From: an uncultured Clostridium sp. | GTDB lineage: Bacteria > Bacillota > Clostridia > TANB77 > CAG-508 | NCBI GenBank assembly: GCA_946496115.1 | Contig: CAMMFK010000031.1 | Coordinates: 1 to 16,192, forward strand | Direction of reading: 5' to 3' | Length of the DNA stretch: 16,192 nt | Notes under the pieces: model-generated | The model's input: only the letters and a program-made list of their open reading frames with translations | What the model was told of the DNA's origin: nothing | Databases searched by the model: none | Part shown: positions 7,278 through 13,446 of the stretch, one piece after another | How positions within the stretch are numbered: the first letter of the stretch is position 1 | Layout: the number at the start of each line of letters is the position of its first letter | Position numbers and translations under genes: made by a program

Positions 7278-7877
7278 TTATCTGCCTAAAAACTTTAGTC
7301 CTTGTTTTATTATTTCTTCTACACTAATTTTACTTGTATCTATTTTCGATATAACAATTTCCACATCTTTTCTCGCATAACCTAGCACGCAAAGTGCCTC
7401 TAAAGCATCATTTGCTTTATTATCTAATATTATTGCCTCTTTGATTTGTTCATTATTGCCTTTTTCTATGCTTTGCTCAGTTTTCATTTTATCTTTCAGC
7501 TCTAGTATAATTCTAGCAGCTGTTTTAGCACCTATACCAGGTAACTTTTTTAAAGTATTTACATCATTTGTAATCACAGCTAAAGCAAATTTAGATGGAG
7601 TAATGTTGCTAAGTATAGTTATTGCACTTTTAGCACCAACACCACCCACACTAATAAGTAATTCAAATGTCATAAGTTCTTCGTTATTTAAAAATCCATA
7701 TAAACTTATATCATCTTCTCTAACTTTCATATAAGTAAATATTTTTACTTCTCTGCCTTTTTCTAATTCTTTTATTACTGTTTCTGACATAAATATTTTA
7801 TATCCAATTCCTCCAACATCAACTACAATATAATCTTTTGATTTTATTTCTAGTCTTCCTTTTATATATGAAATCAT
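7278..7877 (-). CDS. ruvA: Holliday junction DNA-binding protein RuvA
   Basis: This 199-residue protein starts MISYIKGRLEIKSKDYIVVD, the RuvA OB-fold, with GGIGYKIFM. It then has the two helix-hairpin-helix motifs ISVGGVGAKSAITILS (75-90) and LPGIGAKTAARIILELKDK (112-130). After a Glu/Lys/Asn-rich flexible linker (about 131-150) comes domain III with DALEALCVLGYARKDVE and the terminal EIIKQGLKFLG, which in the family contacts RuvB. RuvA tetramers hold Holliday junctions for the RuvB motor. The AAAGGA site precedes ATG by about 9 bases. ruvB is not in the window: the next gene is rarA. Confidence 0.96.
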   Translation of the reverse strand: MISYIKGRLEIKSKDYIVVDVGGIGYKIFMSETVIKELEKGREVKIFTYMKVREDDISLYGFLNNEELMTFELLISVGGVGAKSAITILSNITPSKFALAVITNDVNTLKKLPGIGAKTAARIILELKDKMKTEQSIEKGNNEQIKEAIILDNKANDALEALCVLGYARKDVEIVISKIDTSKISVEEIIKQGLKFLGR

Positions 7878-7936
7878 TTTATTTTTCCTTTCTAAACATA
7901 TCTAGAAATTATTTTAACACAAATTTATAGTTTTGT

Positions 7937-7965
7937 GCATATTTTTTTAAAACTTGGAAATTATA
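7937..7965 (+). promoter_or_regulatory. Candidate forespore (sigma-F/sigma-G-like) promoter of the dodecin-spoVA operon
   Basis: GCATA (7937-7941) and GGAAATTATA (7956-7965) loosely fit the forespore sigma-F type GYWTA and GGNRANANTR. The 14-base spacer is slightly short. It lies 29 bases before the dodecin ATG. No good sigma-G CATNNTA box with correct spacing was found, so this is tentative. Confidence 0.25.
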
Positions 7966-7993
7966 TACATAGAATTTATTTTAGGAGGTTATT

Positions 7994-8203
7994 ATGGGAA
8001 TCGAAAAACATATACAAGTAACAGGAAGATCAACAGTTTCATGGAAGGATGCGACTGTAAAAACTTTGGAAGAAGTTGCAAAAACACTTAACTATATTAC
8101 TAGCTTGAAAATTTTAGATCAAAGAGCAAAGGTTACCGTAAATAAATTAACTGAGTATTATGTCGATTTAGATATTACTTTTATGGTTGACCAAAATAAT
8201 TAA
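7994..8203 (+). CDS. Dodecin-family small protein
   Basis: A 69-residue protein with the dodecin pattern: short strand KHIQVTG, then TVSWKDATVKTLEEVAKTL as the single helix, then three strands ending ITFMVDQ. Dodecins are small dodecameric flavin- or CoA-binding proteins. The flavin-stacking Trp of haloarchaeal dodecin corresponds by eye to about residue 37, which is Ser here (LNYITSLKI), so canonical flavin storage is doubtful; clostridial members often vary here. The TTTAGGAGG site lies 5 bases before ATG. spoVAC starts 26 bases after the stop, and no terminator lies between, so it is probably the first gene of the spoVA operon, pointing to use in the forespore. Family call is good; role is unknown. 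Confidence 0.8.
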   Translation: MGIEKHIQVTGRSTVSWKDATVKTLEEVAKTLNYITSLKILDQRAKVTVNKLTEYYVDLDITFMVDQNN

Positions 8204-8229
8204 ATAATATTGTAAAAAGGAGTGATTAT

Positions 8230-8673
8230 ATGAATCCAATTGAAACACCAAAAGAATATAATAAATATGTGGAAGCTAAAGCTCCTAAGTCTCCGATTTT
8301 AAAGGACTGCTTTAATGCATTTTGGGTTGGTGGTCTTATATGTTGTTTAGGACAAGTTATACTTGAATTTTGTTTATACAAAGGTTTAGATCAAACATCT
8401 AGTAGTACAATAGTTTCAATAAGTTTAATTGGATTATCTGCGCTTTTAACAGCCCTAAATGTTTTTAATAAGCTTGGTAAATTTGCTGGAGCAGGCACTC
8501 TTGTTCCTATAACTGGTTTTGCAAATTCTATTGTTTCACCAGCCATTGAATATAAATCTGAAGGATACATTATGGGAGTTGGAGCAAAAATGTTTACAGT
8601 AGCAGGCCCCGTACTTGTTTTTGGTATATCTGCTTCTGTTATTGTTGGAATAATTGCATGTTTTTTTGTTTAG
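8230..8673 (+). CDS. spoVAC: Stage V sporulation protein AC (SpoVAC)
   Basis: This 147-residue membrane protein contains WVGGLICCLGQVILEF (about 32-47), the central TALNVFNKLGKFAGAGTLVP and ITGFANSIVSPAIEYKSEG, plus the C-terminal helix region. There are about four hydrophobic segments. Length matches Bacillus SpoVAC (about 150). SpoVAC is a mechanosensitive-type component of the inner-membrane channel that carries Ca-dipicolinate into the forespore and out at germination. AAAGGAG sits 7 bases before ATG. The following spoVAD ribosome binding site starts right after its stop codon, so translation is probably coupled. Confidence 0.95.
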   Translation: MNPIETPKEYNKYVEAKAPKSPILKDCFNAFWVGGLICCLGQVILEFCLYKGLDQTSSSTIVSISLIGLSALLTALNVFNKLGKFAGAGTLVPITGFANSIVSPAIEYKSEGYIMGVGAKMFTVAGPVLVFGISASVIVGIIACFFV

Positions 8674-8690
8674 AAAGGAGTGGGTTAAAA

Positions 8691-9704
8691 ATGAAAAAAT
8701 TAGGTAATCAGACTTTAAAATTAGATCATCCACCTACAATATTAAATACAGCTTCTATTGTAGGACCAAAAGAAGCTGATGGTCCCCTTGCTCAATATTT
8801 TGATAAATGCCTAGAAGATGAATTTTGGGGAGAAAAGACTTGGGAAAAAGCTGAAACTAAAATTTTTAAAGAAACTGTAAATACATTACTTGCAAAGTCT
8901 GGTTTATCTGCTAAAGATATTGATTATTCATTTGCAGGTGACCTACTTAATCAATGCATTTCATCAAACTTTGGTATGAGAGATTCTAATATTCCGTTTT
9001 TTGGACTATTTGGAGCTTGCTCTACCTTTGTTGAAAGTTTATGTATAGGTTCAGTTTTTATGGATAGCCTTGCTTGCAGAAATGTACTTTGTGCTACATC
9101 CAGTCATTTTTGTAGTGCTGAAAAGCAATTTAGATTTCCTCTAGAACTTGGAAATCAACGTACTCCAACAAGTCAATGGACTGTAACTGGTTCAGGTGCT
9201 GCAATTCTTTCAAAAAAAGGTTTTGGTCCATATATTACACACATAACTCCAGGAGTAATAACCGATTTAGGCATTAAGGATGCTAATAATATGGGGGCAG
9301 CAATGGCTCCAGCAGCATTATCTACTTTACTTGCACATTTTGAAGATACTGGTAGAACTCCCGATTATTACGATGCTATTATTACAGGTGATTTAGGTCA
9401 TTTAGGAAAATCTATATTAATTGATTTAGGTAAATCTAAAGGTATTGATTTATCTGAAAATTATGATGATTGTGGTGTGCTTATGTTTAATAAAAATAAA
9501 CAAGATACTCACTCTGGTGGAAGTGGCTGTGCTTGTATTGCAACTGTATTTTCTGGTTATTTATATAAACTTTTAAAACAGGGTCATATGAGTAAACTTT
9601 TGCTAATTGCAACTGGTGCTCTTATGAATTCAACAACCTCTCAACAAGGGGAGTCTATTCCAGGAATAGCTCATGCAGTATCTATTGAAATGGAAAAAGA
9701 GTAA
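8691..9704 (+). CDS. spoVAD: Stage V sporulation protein AD (SpoVAD)
   Basis: This 337-residue thiolase/KAS-III-like protein includes GPKEADGPLAQYFDKCLED, the Cys110 region FGLFGACSTFVES, CATSSHFCSAEKQFRFPLE, SQWTVTGSGAAILS and the C-terminal GDLGHLG and GGSGCACIATVFSGY. In Bacillus SpoVAD binds dipicolinic acid on the forespore inner membrane and is needed for its uptake. I place the start at the ATG at 8691, 10 bases after AAAGGAG (8674-8680). An upstream in-frame ATG at 8658 lies inside spoVAC and has no binding site. Length equals the usual ~338. Next comes a 135-base gap with two structured elements before spoVAE. Confidence 0.95.
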   Translation: MKKLGNQTLKLDHPPTILNTASIVGPKEADGPLAQYFDKCLEDEFWGEKTWEKAETKIFKETVNTLLAKSGLSAKDIDYSFAGDLLNQCISSNFGMRDSNIPFFGLFGACSTFVESLCIGSVFMDSLACRNVLCATSSHFCSAEKQFRFPLELGNQRTPTSQWTVTGSGAAILSKKGFGPYITHITPGVITDLGIKDANNMGAAMAPAALSTLLAHFEDTGRTPDYYDAIITGDLGHLGKSILIDLGKSKGIDLSENYDDCGVLMFNKNKQDTHSGGSGCACIATVFSGYLYKLLKQGHMSKLLLIATGALMNSTTSQQGESIPGIAHAVSIEMEKE

Positions 9705-9726
9705 ATATTTTTATGAATAATAAAAA

Positions 9727-9749
9727 TCAATTTTTTGCTAAAAAATTGA
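9727..9749 (+). other. Perfect hairpin after spoVAD
   Basis: TCAATTTTTT (9727-9736) and AAAAAATTGA (9740-9749) form a perfect 10-bp stem with the 3-base loop GCT, 22 bases past the spoVAD stop. It lacks a following U-run, so it is not a standard terminator. The right arm also contains the start of TTGACG (9746-9751), which with TATTCT (9768-9773) after 16 bases resembles a weak promoter for spoVAE. Confidence 0.55.
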
Positions 9750-9797
9750 CGAAAAAAATTTACACAGTATTCTTTACAAGCCCGACGGAAACTAAAA

Positions 9798-9842
9798 AAT
9801 TAATTTGAAAGGAGTAATCGTCAAAAACGATAATTAATTATG
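9798..9842 (+). promoter_or_regulatory. Unusual structured ribosome binding region of spoVAE
   Basis: The only good site, GAAAGGAG (9807-9814), is 25 bases from the spoVAE ATG. A small hairpin ATCGT (9817-9821)/ACGAT (9827-9831) lies in between and would shorten the effective spacing to about 10. In addition the self-complementary AATTAATT occurs on both sides (9798-9805 and 9832-9839), enclosing the site. No in-frame ATG, GTG or TTG lies closer to the site. Confidence 0.55.
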
Positions 9843-10226
9843 GAATTTTTACAAAGTATAGATTGGGGATTAATGCTTAGATGCTTTTTAGTTGGAGGAT
9901 TAATCTGTATAATTGGTCAAATATTATTAGATAAAACAAAACTTACATCTGCTAGAATTTTAGTTATATTTGTAACTGTAGGTGCATTTTTAGGCGGACT
10001 TGGAATTTATCAATATATAATTGACTTTGCTGGTTGTGGTGCTACTGTTCCCCTTTTTGGATTTGGAGCAAATTTAGCTAAAGGTGCAATAGAAGCTGTG
10101 CAAACTCAAGGATTACTAGGTGCATTTATTGGTGGGGTAAAAGCTGCAAGTGGTGGCATAGCTGCTGCAATATTCTTTGGCTACATTGCTTCGCTTTTAG
10201 CTAAACCTAAGATTAAGAAACAATAG
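9840..10226 (+). CDS. spoVAE: Stage V sporulation protein AE (SpoVAE, SpoVAEb type)
   Basis: This 128-residue membrane protein has the pattern FLVGGLICIIGQILLDKTKL (16-35), LVIFVTVGAFLGGLGIYQYI, FAGCGATVPLFGFGANLAKG and a final hydrophobic helix with a basic tail (KPKIKKQ). That is the short SpoVAEb form. It completes the C-D-E set that in Clostridia forms the minimal SpoVA channel for dipicolinate. The N-terminus has about 11 more residues before LMLRCFLVGG than a minimal start would give; Met12 at 9873 is an alternative but lacks a clear site. Element C starts 17 bases after the stop. Confidence 0.93.
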   Translation: MEFLQSIDWGLMLRCFLVGGLICIIGQILLDKTKLTSARILVIFVTVGAFLGGLGIYQYIIDFAGCGATVPLFGFGANLAKGAIEAVQTQGLLGAFIGGVKAASGGIAAAIFFGYIASLLAKPKIKKQ

Positions 10227-10242
10227 TTACAGCTCTAGTATC

Positions 10243-10399
10243 AAATACCAATATACATTCTTCCACATTTACTTCGAGGTTTCGCTATTTGCGAAAACTC
10301 TCGCACGCTCCGTCTGCGCTTCTAAGATAAAGACTTTATGTTATCGCGCCCTTAAGTCAGCTCCGCTCGCTAAAAGCTACAGAACATATATTGGTCTTT
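10243..10399. repeat. Palindromic element, copy C (with GC-rich core)
   Basis: Arms CAATATACATTCT (10249-10261) and AGAACATATATTG (10381-10393) are identical to copies A and B. They are extended by AAATAC / GTCTTT flanks that pair with one mismatch. The 119-base core aligns with core A at its left end (both have CACATTT, CTTCG, TCGCTAT and CTCGCACG in the same order), then diverges. It carries an internal hairpin TTTCGC/GCGAAA. The direct repeat TTACAGCT (10227-10234 and 10427-10434) flanks it at a distance. It lies between spoVAE and the antiporter gene. Confidence 0.8.
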
Positions 10400-10433
10400 T
10401 AATTTAAACTTTATTAATTTATGTAATTACAGC

Positions 10434-10463
10434 TTGACAAAATAGCGTTACTTTTGTTAATAA
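10434..10463 (+). promoter_or_regulatory. Candidate promoter for the antiporter gene
   Basis: Perfect TTGACA (10434-10439), then 18 bases, then a poor -10 TAATAA (10458-10463; TTAATA at 17). The AAAGGTG ribosome binding site (10471-10477) follows soon after. Confidence 0.45.
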
Positions 10464-10485
10464 TAAGTAGAAAGGTGAAACGTTA

Positions 10486-11475
10486 ATGATAAATGATATA
10501 CTAATGATAATACTCGGATTTGTACTTTTAGTTGTTGGAGCAGATATGTTAGTTAAAGGTGCTAGCAATATAGCTAAAAAGTTTCATATCCCTGAAATGT
10601 TAATCGGATTAACTATTGTAGCTATTGGTACATCTGCTCCAGAGCTTATTATAACAATTACATCCACTCAAAGTTCTAGCACTGATTTAATAATTGGTAA
10701 TGCTATTGGAAGTAATTTGTGCAATCTTTTATTTATTCTAGGTCTTATAACTGTTATAAGACCTGTTAAGATTGATAAAGAAGCCAGAATTTTTCATATT
10801 CCAATGGCATTTTTGGCAAGCACAGTTATTCTTTTAATGGGTTTAGGCATATTAGGAAATAGTACTCAATATATAAATCAAATAGAAGGCTTTTTCTTGA
10901 TTATATTGTTTATAGTATATTTTTCTTATCCTATCATAAAAGAATTTGAGGATATAATCAATTCTTATAAAAAAGAAAAATTGGAAAGGCAAAATTCTAG
11001 TAATAAAAATTCTAAAAAGAGAAAAATTAATATTCCATTTTCTCTATTATTAATAGTTGTAGGAGTGTTTTTATTAAAATATGGTGGAGATTTTGTTGTA
11101 GATTCTGCTACAAACATAGCTTTATATTTTAATATATCTGAAAGAGTAATTGGTTTAACAGTTGTTGCTATTGGTACTGCTCTTCCTGAACTTGTCACAT
11201 CTATTTTTGCTGTAATACGCAAAGATACTGATATAGCAGTTGGCAATTTAGTAGGTTCTTGTGTTCTTAATTTATTTTTAATTTTAGGAATTGGAGCAAT
11301 GATTACTCCACTTGAATTTACTCCAGACTTTATACAAAACTTAATTTTACTTTGTAGTATGACTATTGTTTTGTGGTTATTTAATTTTATGGGCAAAAAA
11401 AATACTATAACTAGACCTAAAGGATTGGTTTTGTTAGGTGTATTTGCTCTTTATATGATTAGTTTATTTGTTTAA
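10486..11475 (+). CDS. CaCA-family calcium/sodium antiporter (YrbG-like)
   Basis: This 329-residue membrane protein has the two inverted alpha repeats of the K+-independent Na+/Ca2+ exchanger type: GTSAPELIITITS with GNAIGSNLCN (about 48-83), and GTALPELVTSIFA with VGNLVGSCVLN (about 230-260). Both keep the acidic residue in the PEL motif that binds cation. The halves are joined by a charged cytoplasmic loop (about 155-185, rich in Lys, Asn, Ser). About ten hydrophobic segments are visible, as for the family. It moves Ca2+ across the membrane in exchange for Na+ or H+. AAAGGTG is 8 bases from ATG. It lies downstream of spoVA on the same strand but behind element C and its own TTGACA, so it is probably a separate unit. 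Confidence 0.92.
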   Translation: MINDILMIILGFVLLVVGADMLVKGASNIAKKFHIPEMLIGLTIVAIGTSAPELIITITSTQSSSTDLIIGNAIGSNLCNLLFILGLITVIRPVKIDKEARIFHIPMAFLASTVILLMGLGILGNSTQYINQIEGFFLIILFIVYFSYPIIKEFEDIINSYKKEKLERQNSSNKNSKKRKINIPFSLLLIVVGVFLLKYGGDFVVDSATNIALYFNISERVIGLTVVAIGTALPELVTSIFAVIRKDTDIAVGNLVGSCVLNLFLILGIGAMITPLEFTPDFIQNLILLCSMTIVLWLFNFMGKKNTITRPKGLVLLGVFALYMISLFV

Positions 11476-11562
11476 AATACTATCATTTTTTATTTTATGG
11501 AATCTTGAAGATAAATAACATTAAAAATAAAAGAATTTTGTAAAAAAATCTTAAATATGCAC

Positions 11563-11597
11563 AAAAACCTCAGAGTATAATAACTCTGAGGTTTTTT
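11563..11597. terminator. Bidirectional intrinsic terminator
   Basis: CCTCAGAGT (11568-11576) pairs with ACTCTGAGG (11583-11591) over a 6-base loop. Five A's precede and six T's follow, so it works as a rho-independent terminator on both strands, for the antiporter gene (+) and for rplM-rpsI (minus). Confidence 0.92.
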
Positions 11598-11615
11598 GTA
11601 TATTTTTTAAAAATA

Positions 11616-12017
11616 TTATCTCTTACTAAATTGTGGAGCTTTGCGAGCTTTTTTAAGACCATATTTCTTTCTTTCTTTCATACGTGGGTCTCTTGTTAGG
11701 AATCCGTTTGCTTTTAATACTGGTCTATATTCCGCATTCGCTTCATTAAGAGCTCTTGCTATACCATGACGTACAGCCCCAGCTTGACCGCTGAATCCTC
11801 CACCTTGAACTTTAGCTATTACATCATATTTTGATAATGTATTTGTAACTGTTAAAGGTTGTTTTACTATTACTCTTAATGTTTCTTCTCCAAAATATTC
11901 GTTTATATCTTTTCCGTTTACAGTTATACTTCCTTTTCCTTCTACAAGTCTAACTCTAGCAATTGAGCTTTTTCTTCTACCTGTACCTAAGAATACAACT
12001 TTTTCTGATTTTGCCAT
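11616..12017 (-). CDS. rpsI: 30S ribosomal protein S9
   Basis: This 133-residue protein shows the S9 pattern: FLGTGRRKSSIARVRLVEGK near the start, NGKDINEYFGEETLR, VQGGGFSGQAGAVRHGIARAL written here in part (GGGFSGQAGAVRHGIAR), and the basic tail LTRDPRMKERKKYGLKKAR ending QFSKR. The tail reaches toward P-site tRNA in the small subunit. AGGAGG precedes ATG. It follows rplM after 16 bases, the usual bacterial pairing, and ends 19 bases before the terminator. Confidence 0.98.
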   Translation of the reverse strand: MAKSEKVVFLGTGRRKSSIARVRLVEGKGSITVNGKDINEYFGEETLRVIVKQPLTVTNTLSKYDVIAKVQGGGFSGQAGAVRHGIARALNEANAEYRPVLKANGFLTRDPRMKERKKYGLKKARKAPQFSKR

Positions 12018-12033
12018 TTTCTATTCCTCCTAA

Positions 12034-12468
12034 TTAAAATTTCCATAATTCAGGTTTTTGTGCTGCATTTTCATGCTCTTGACCTGCATATACTCTTAAT
12101 TTTGTCAACATTTGTCTTCCTAAGCTGTTATGTGGAAGCATACCTTTTACAGCTATCATCATAGCTTTTTCTGGTTTCTGTTCCATCATATCTTTTGCTA
12201 AAGTTTTTCTCATATTTCCAATATATCCTGTAAAATGAGTGTAAACTTTTTGATTTAATTTCTTTCCTGTTAAAACTGCTTTCGCACAATTAATTATAAT
12301 TACATGATCGCCATTATCCATATTTGGTGTAAATGTTGGCTTATGTTTTCCTCTTAATAATTTTGCTGCTTCTGCTGCAACTCTACCTAAAGATTTGCCT
12401 TCGGCATCAATTATATACCATTTTCTTTCAATTTCACTTTTCTTAACACTGTATGTAGTATTGTTCAT
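12034..12468 (-). CDS. rplM: 50S ribosomal protein L13
   Basis: This 144-residue protein has the L13 pattern: ERKWYIIDAEGKSLGRVAAE, LLRGKHKPTFTPNMDNGDHV, VYTHFTGYIGNMRKT and MLPHNSLGRQMLTKLRVYAG. I place the start at ATG 12468, not at the in-frame ATG at 12486. The latter's own bases are part of the GGAGG site (12484-12480), 11 bases before 12468, and it has no binding site of its own; the chosen start also gives the standard length. It is early assembly protein of the large subunit. Its leader carries a candidate L13 autoregulatory structure. Confidence 0.97.
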   Translation of the reverse strand: MNNTTYSVKKSEIERKWYIIDAEGKSLGRVAAEAAKLLRGKHKPTFTPNMDNGDHVIIINCAKAVLTGKKLNQKVYTHFTGYIGNMRKTLAKDMMEQKPEKAMMIAVKGMLPHNSLGRQMLTKLRVYAGQEHENAAQKPELWKF

Positions 12469-12560
12469 GGTAAAATTATCCTCCATTCAAAATTAATAAT
12501 ATATATGAAACCATATAAAGCCAACCGGGGAATTGCTTTATAGGACATATTCAAATTCGC
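12469..12560 (-). ncRNA. Candidate L13 leader (ribosomal protein autoregulatory RNA)
   Basis: On the minus strand, TATAAAGC (12542-12535) pairs with GCTTTATA (12521-12514) around a 13-base loop containing CCCCGG. It sits between the predicted transcription start (about 12560) and the rplM ribosome binding site. Low-GC Firmicutes often have an L13 leader RNA in this place (Rfam L13_leader); I match position and stem-loop form, not a computed model. Confidence 0.5.
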
Positions 12561-12566
12561 TATATT

Positions 12567-12595
12567 ATTTTATTACATTTTCGTTTAAAAGTCAA
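12567..12595 (-). promoter_or_regulatory. Sigma-A promoter of rplM-rpsI
   Basis: Minus-strand TTGACT (12595-12590), 17 bases, TAAAAT (12572-12567). The predicted start is near 12560, giving a leader of about 92 bases that contains the stem-loop. Confidence 0.7.
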
Positions 12596-12674
12596 GCAAT
12601 TTTCAAAAAAATGTTACTATCAATGCTATTAAATATAATAAGTAATATTATTAAAAAAAGCTCAATTAGTACTA

Positions 12675-13442
12675 TTAAATTTTTCTTTTTTGTACAAAAT
12701 AACAGCAAAAGGACACTAACGTATCAGGTAAAATTTTGGTAAAAACTCTAACTAAACTAATATACCATGAAGTAAAAATCATTTTTCTTCCCTTAAGCAT
12801 TTTTTCTACTGCTTTTCTTGCTACAACAGAACTTTCTGCTTCTGGTGAATTAAATTTTACATCTGCAATTTTTTGAAAATTTGTTTTTACAGGTCCCGGG
12901 CATAGTACACTTAGTTTTACATTTGATTTTTGAAATTTTAATTCTTTTTGAACAGCTTGCGTAATTCTTACTACATAAGCCTTACTTGCATAATAAGTTG
13001 CCATTAAAGGTCCTGGCATAAATCCTGCAATTGATGCAACATTCATTATATATCCTTTATTTTTAGTACACATATCTTTCAAAAACAGCTTCATAAGAAT
13101 GTGCAAAGCTGTAACATTTGTATCAATTATTTGTTCTTCTTTTTCTAAGCTCGTATCTGTAAATCTTCCGCAAGTTCCAAGTCCTGCATTATTTATTAAC
13201 ACATCTATATTTTTAAATTCTTCTTTAACTTCATTATATAATTTTAAGCAATTATCTTTATCTGATAAATCTACTATTTTCGCATATACTTTTACTTTAT
13301 ATTCTTTTTCTAATTCTTCTTTTAATTCTTGCAAAGCCTTTTCATTTCTTGCAACTGTTATTACATCATACTTTCTTTTTGCAAGTTCTCTTGCAATATC
13401 TCTTCCTATTCCTGAAGAAGCTCCTGTAACTAAAGCAATCAT
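12675..13442 (-). CDS. Short-chain dehydrogenase/reductase
   Basis: This 255-residue classical SDR has the cofactor loop TGASSGIG (6-13), the NNAG motif (84-87), catalytic Ser137 in NVASIAG, and Tyr150-Lys154 in TYYASK, followed by the PG motif (CPGPVKTNF). The substrate cannot be told from sequence; a hydrophobic C-terminal part (WYISLVRVFTKILPDTLVSF) may touch the membrane. Arg31 and Asn33 after the second strand (TVARNEK) favour NADP(H). I use ATG 13442, since the TGASSGIG strand starts directly there and GGAG is 10 bases upstream; the in-frame ATG at 13499 lies inside metK. The start is only 4 bases after the metK stop and its binding site lies in metK's last codons, so the two are translationally coupled. 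Confidence 0.93.
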   Translation of the reverse strand: MIALVTGASSGIGRDIARELAKRKYDVITVARNEKALQELKEELEKEYKVKVYAKIVDLSDKDNCLKLYNEVKEEFKNIDVLINNAGLGTCGRFTDTSLEKEEQIIDTNVTALHILMKLFLKDMCTKNKGYIMNVASIAGFMPGPLMATYYASKAYVVRITQAVQKELKFQKSNVKLSVLCPGPVKTNFQKIADVKFNSPEAESSVVARKAVEKMLKGRKMIFTSWYISLVRVFTKILPDTLVSFCCYFVQKRKI

Positions 13443-13446
13443 TTTT

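Noticed and set aside
9713..9808. 31-codon open frame between spoVAD and spoVAE
   Set aside because: Its TGA runs into the spoVAE ribosome binding site, which would fit coupling, but it has no Shine-Dalgarno and no recognisable sequence. The hairpins explain the gap better.
10965..11396. Minus-strand 143-codon open frame inside the antiporter gene
   Set aside because: It overlaps the second alpha repeat of the antiporter and has no recognisable domain or start signal.
12533..12742. Plus-strand 69-codon open frame over the rplM promoter
   Set aside because: It covers the leader stem and promoter on the other strand, has no binding site and is of low complexity.
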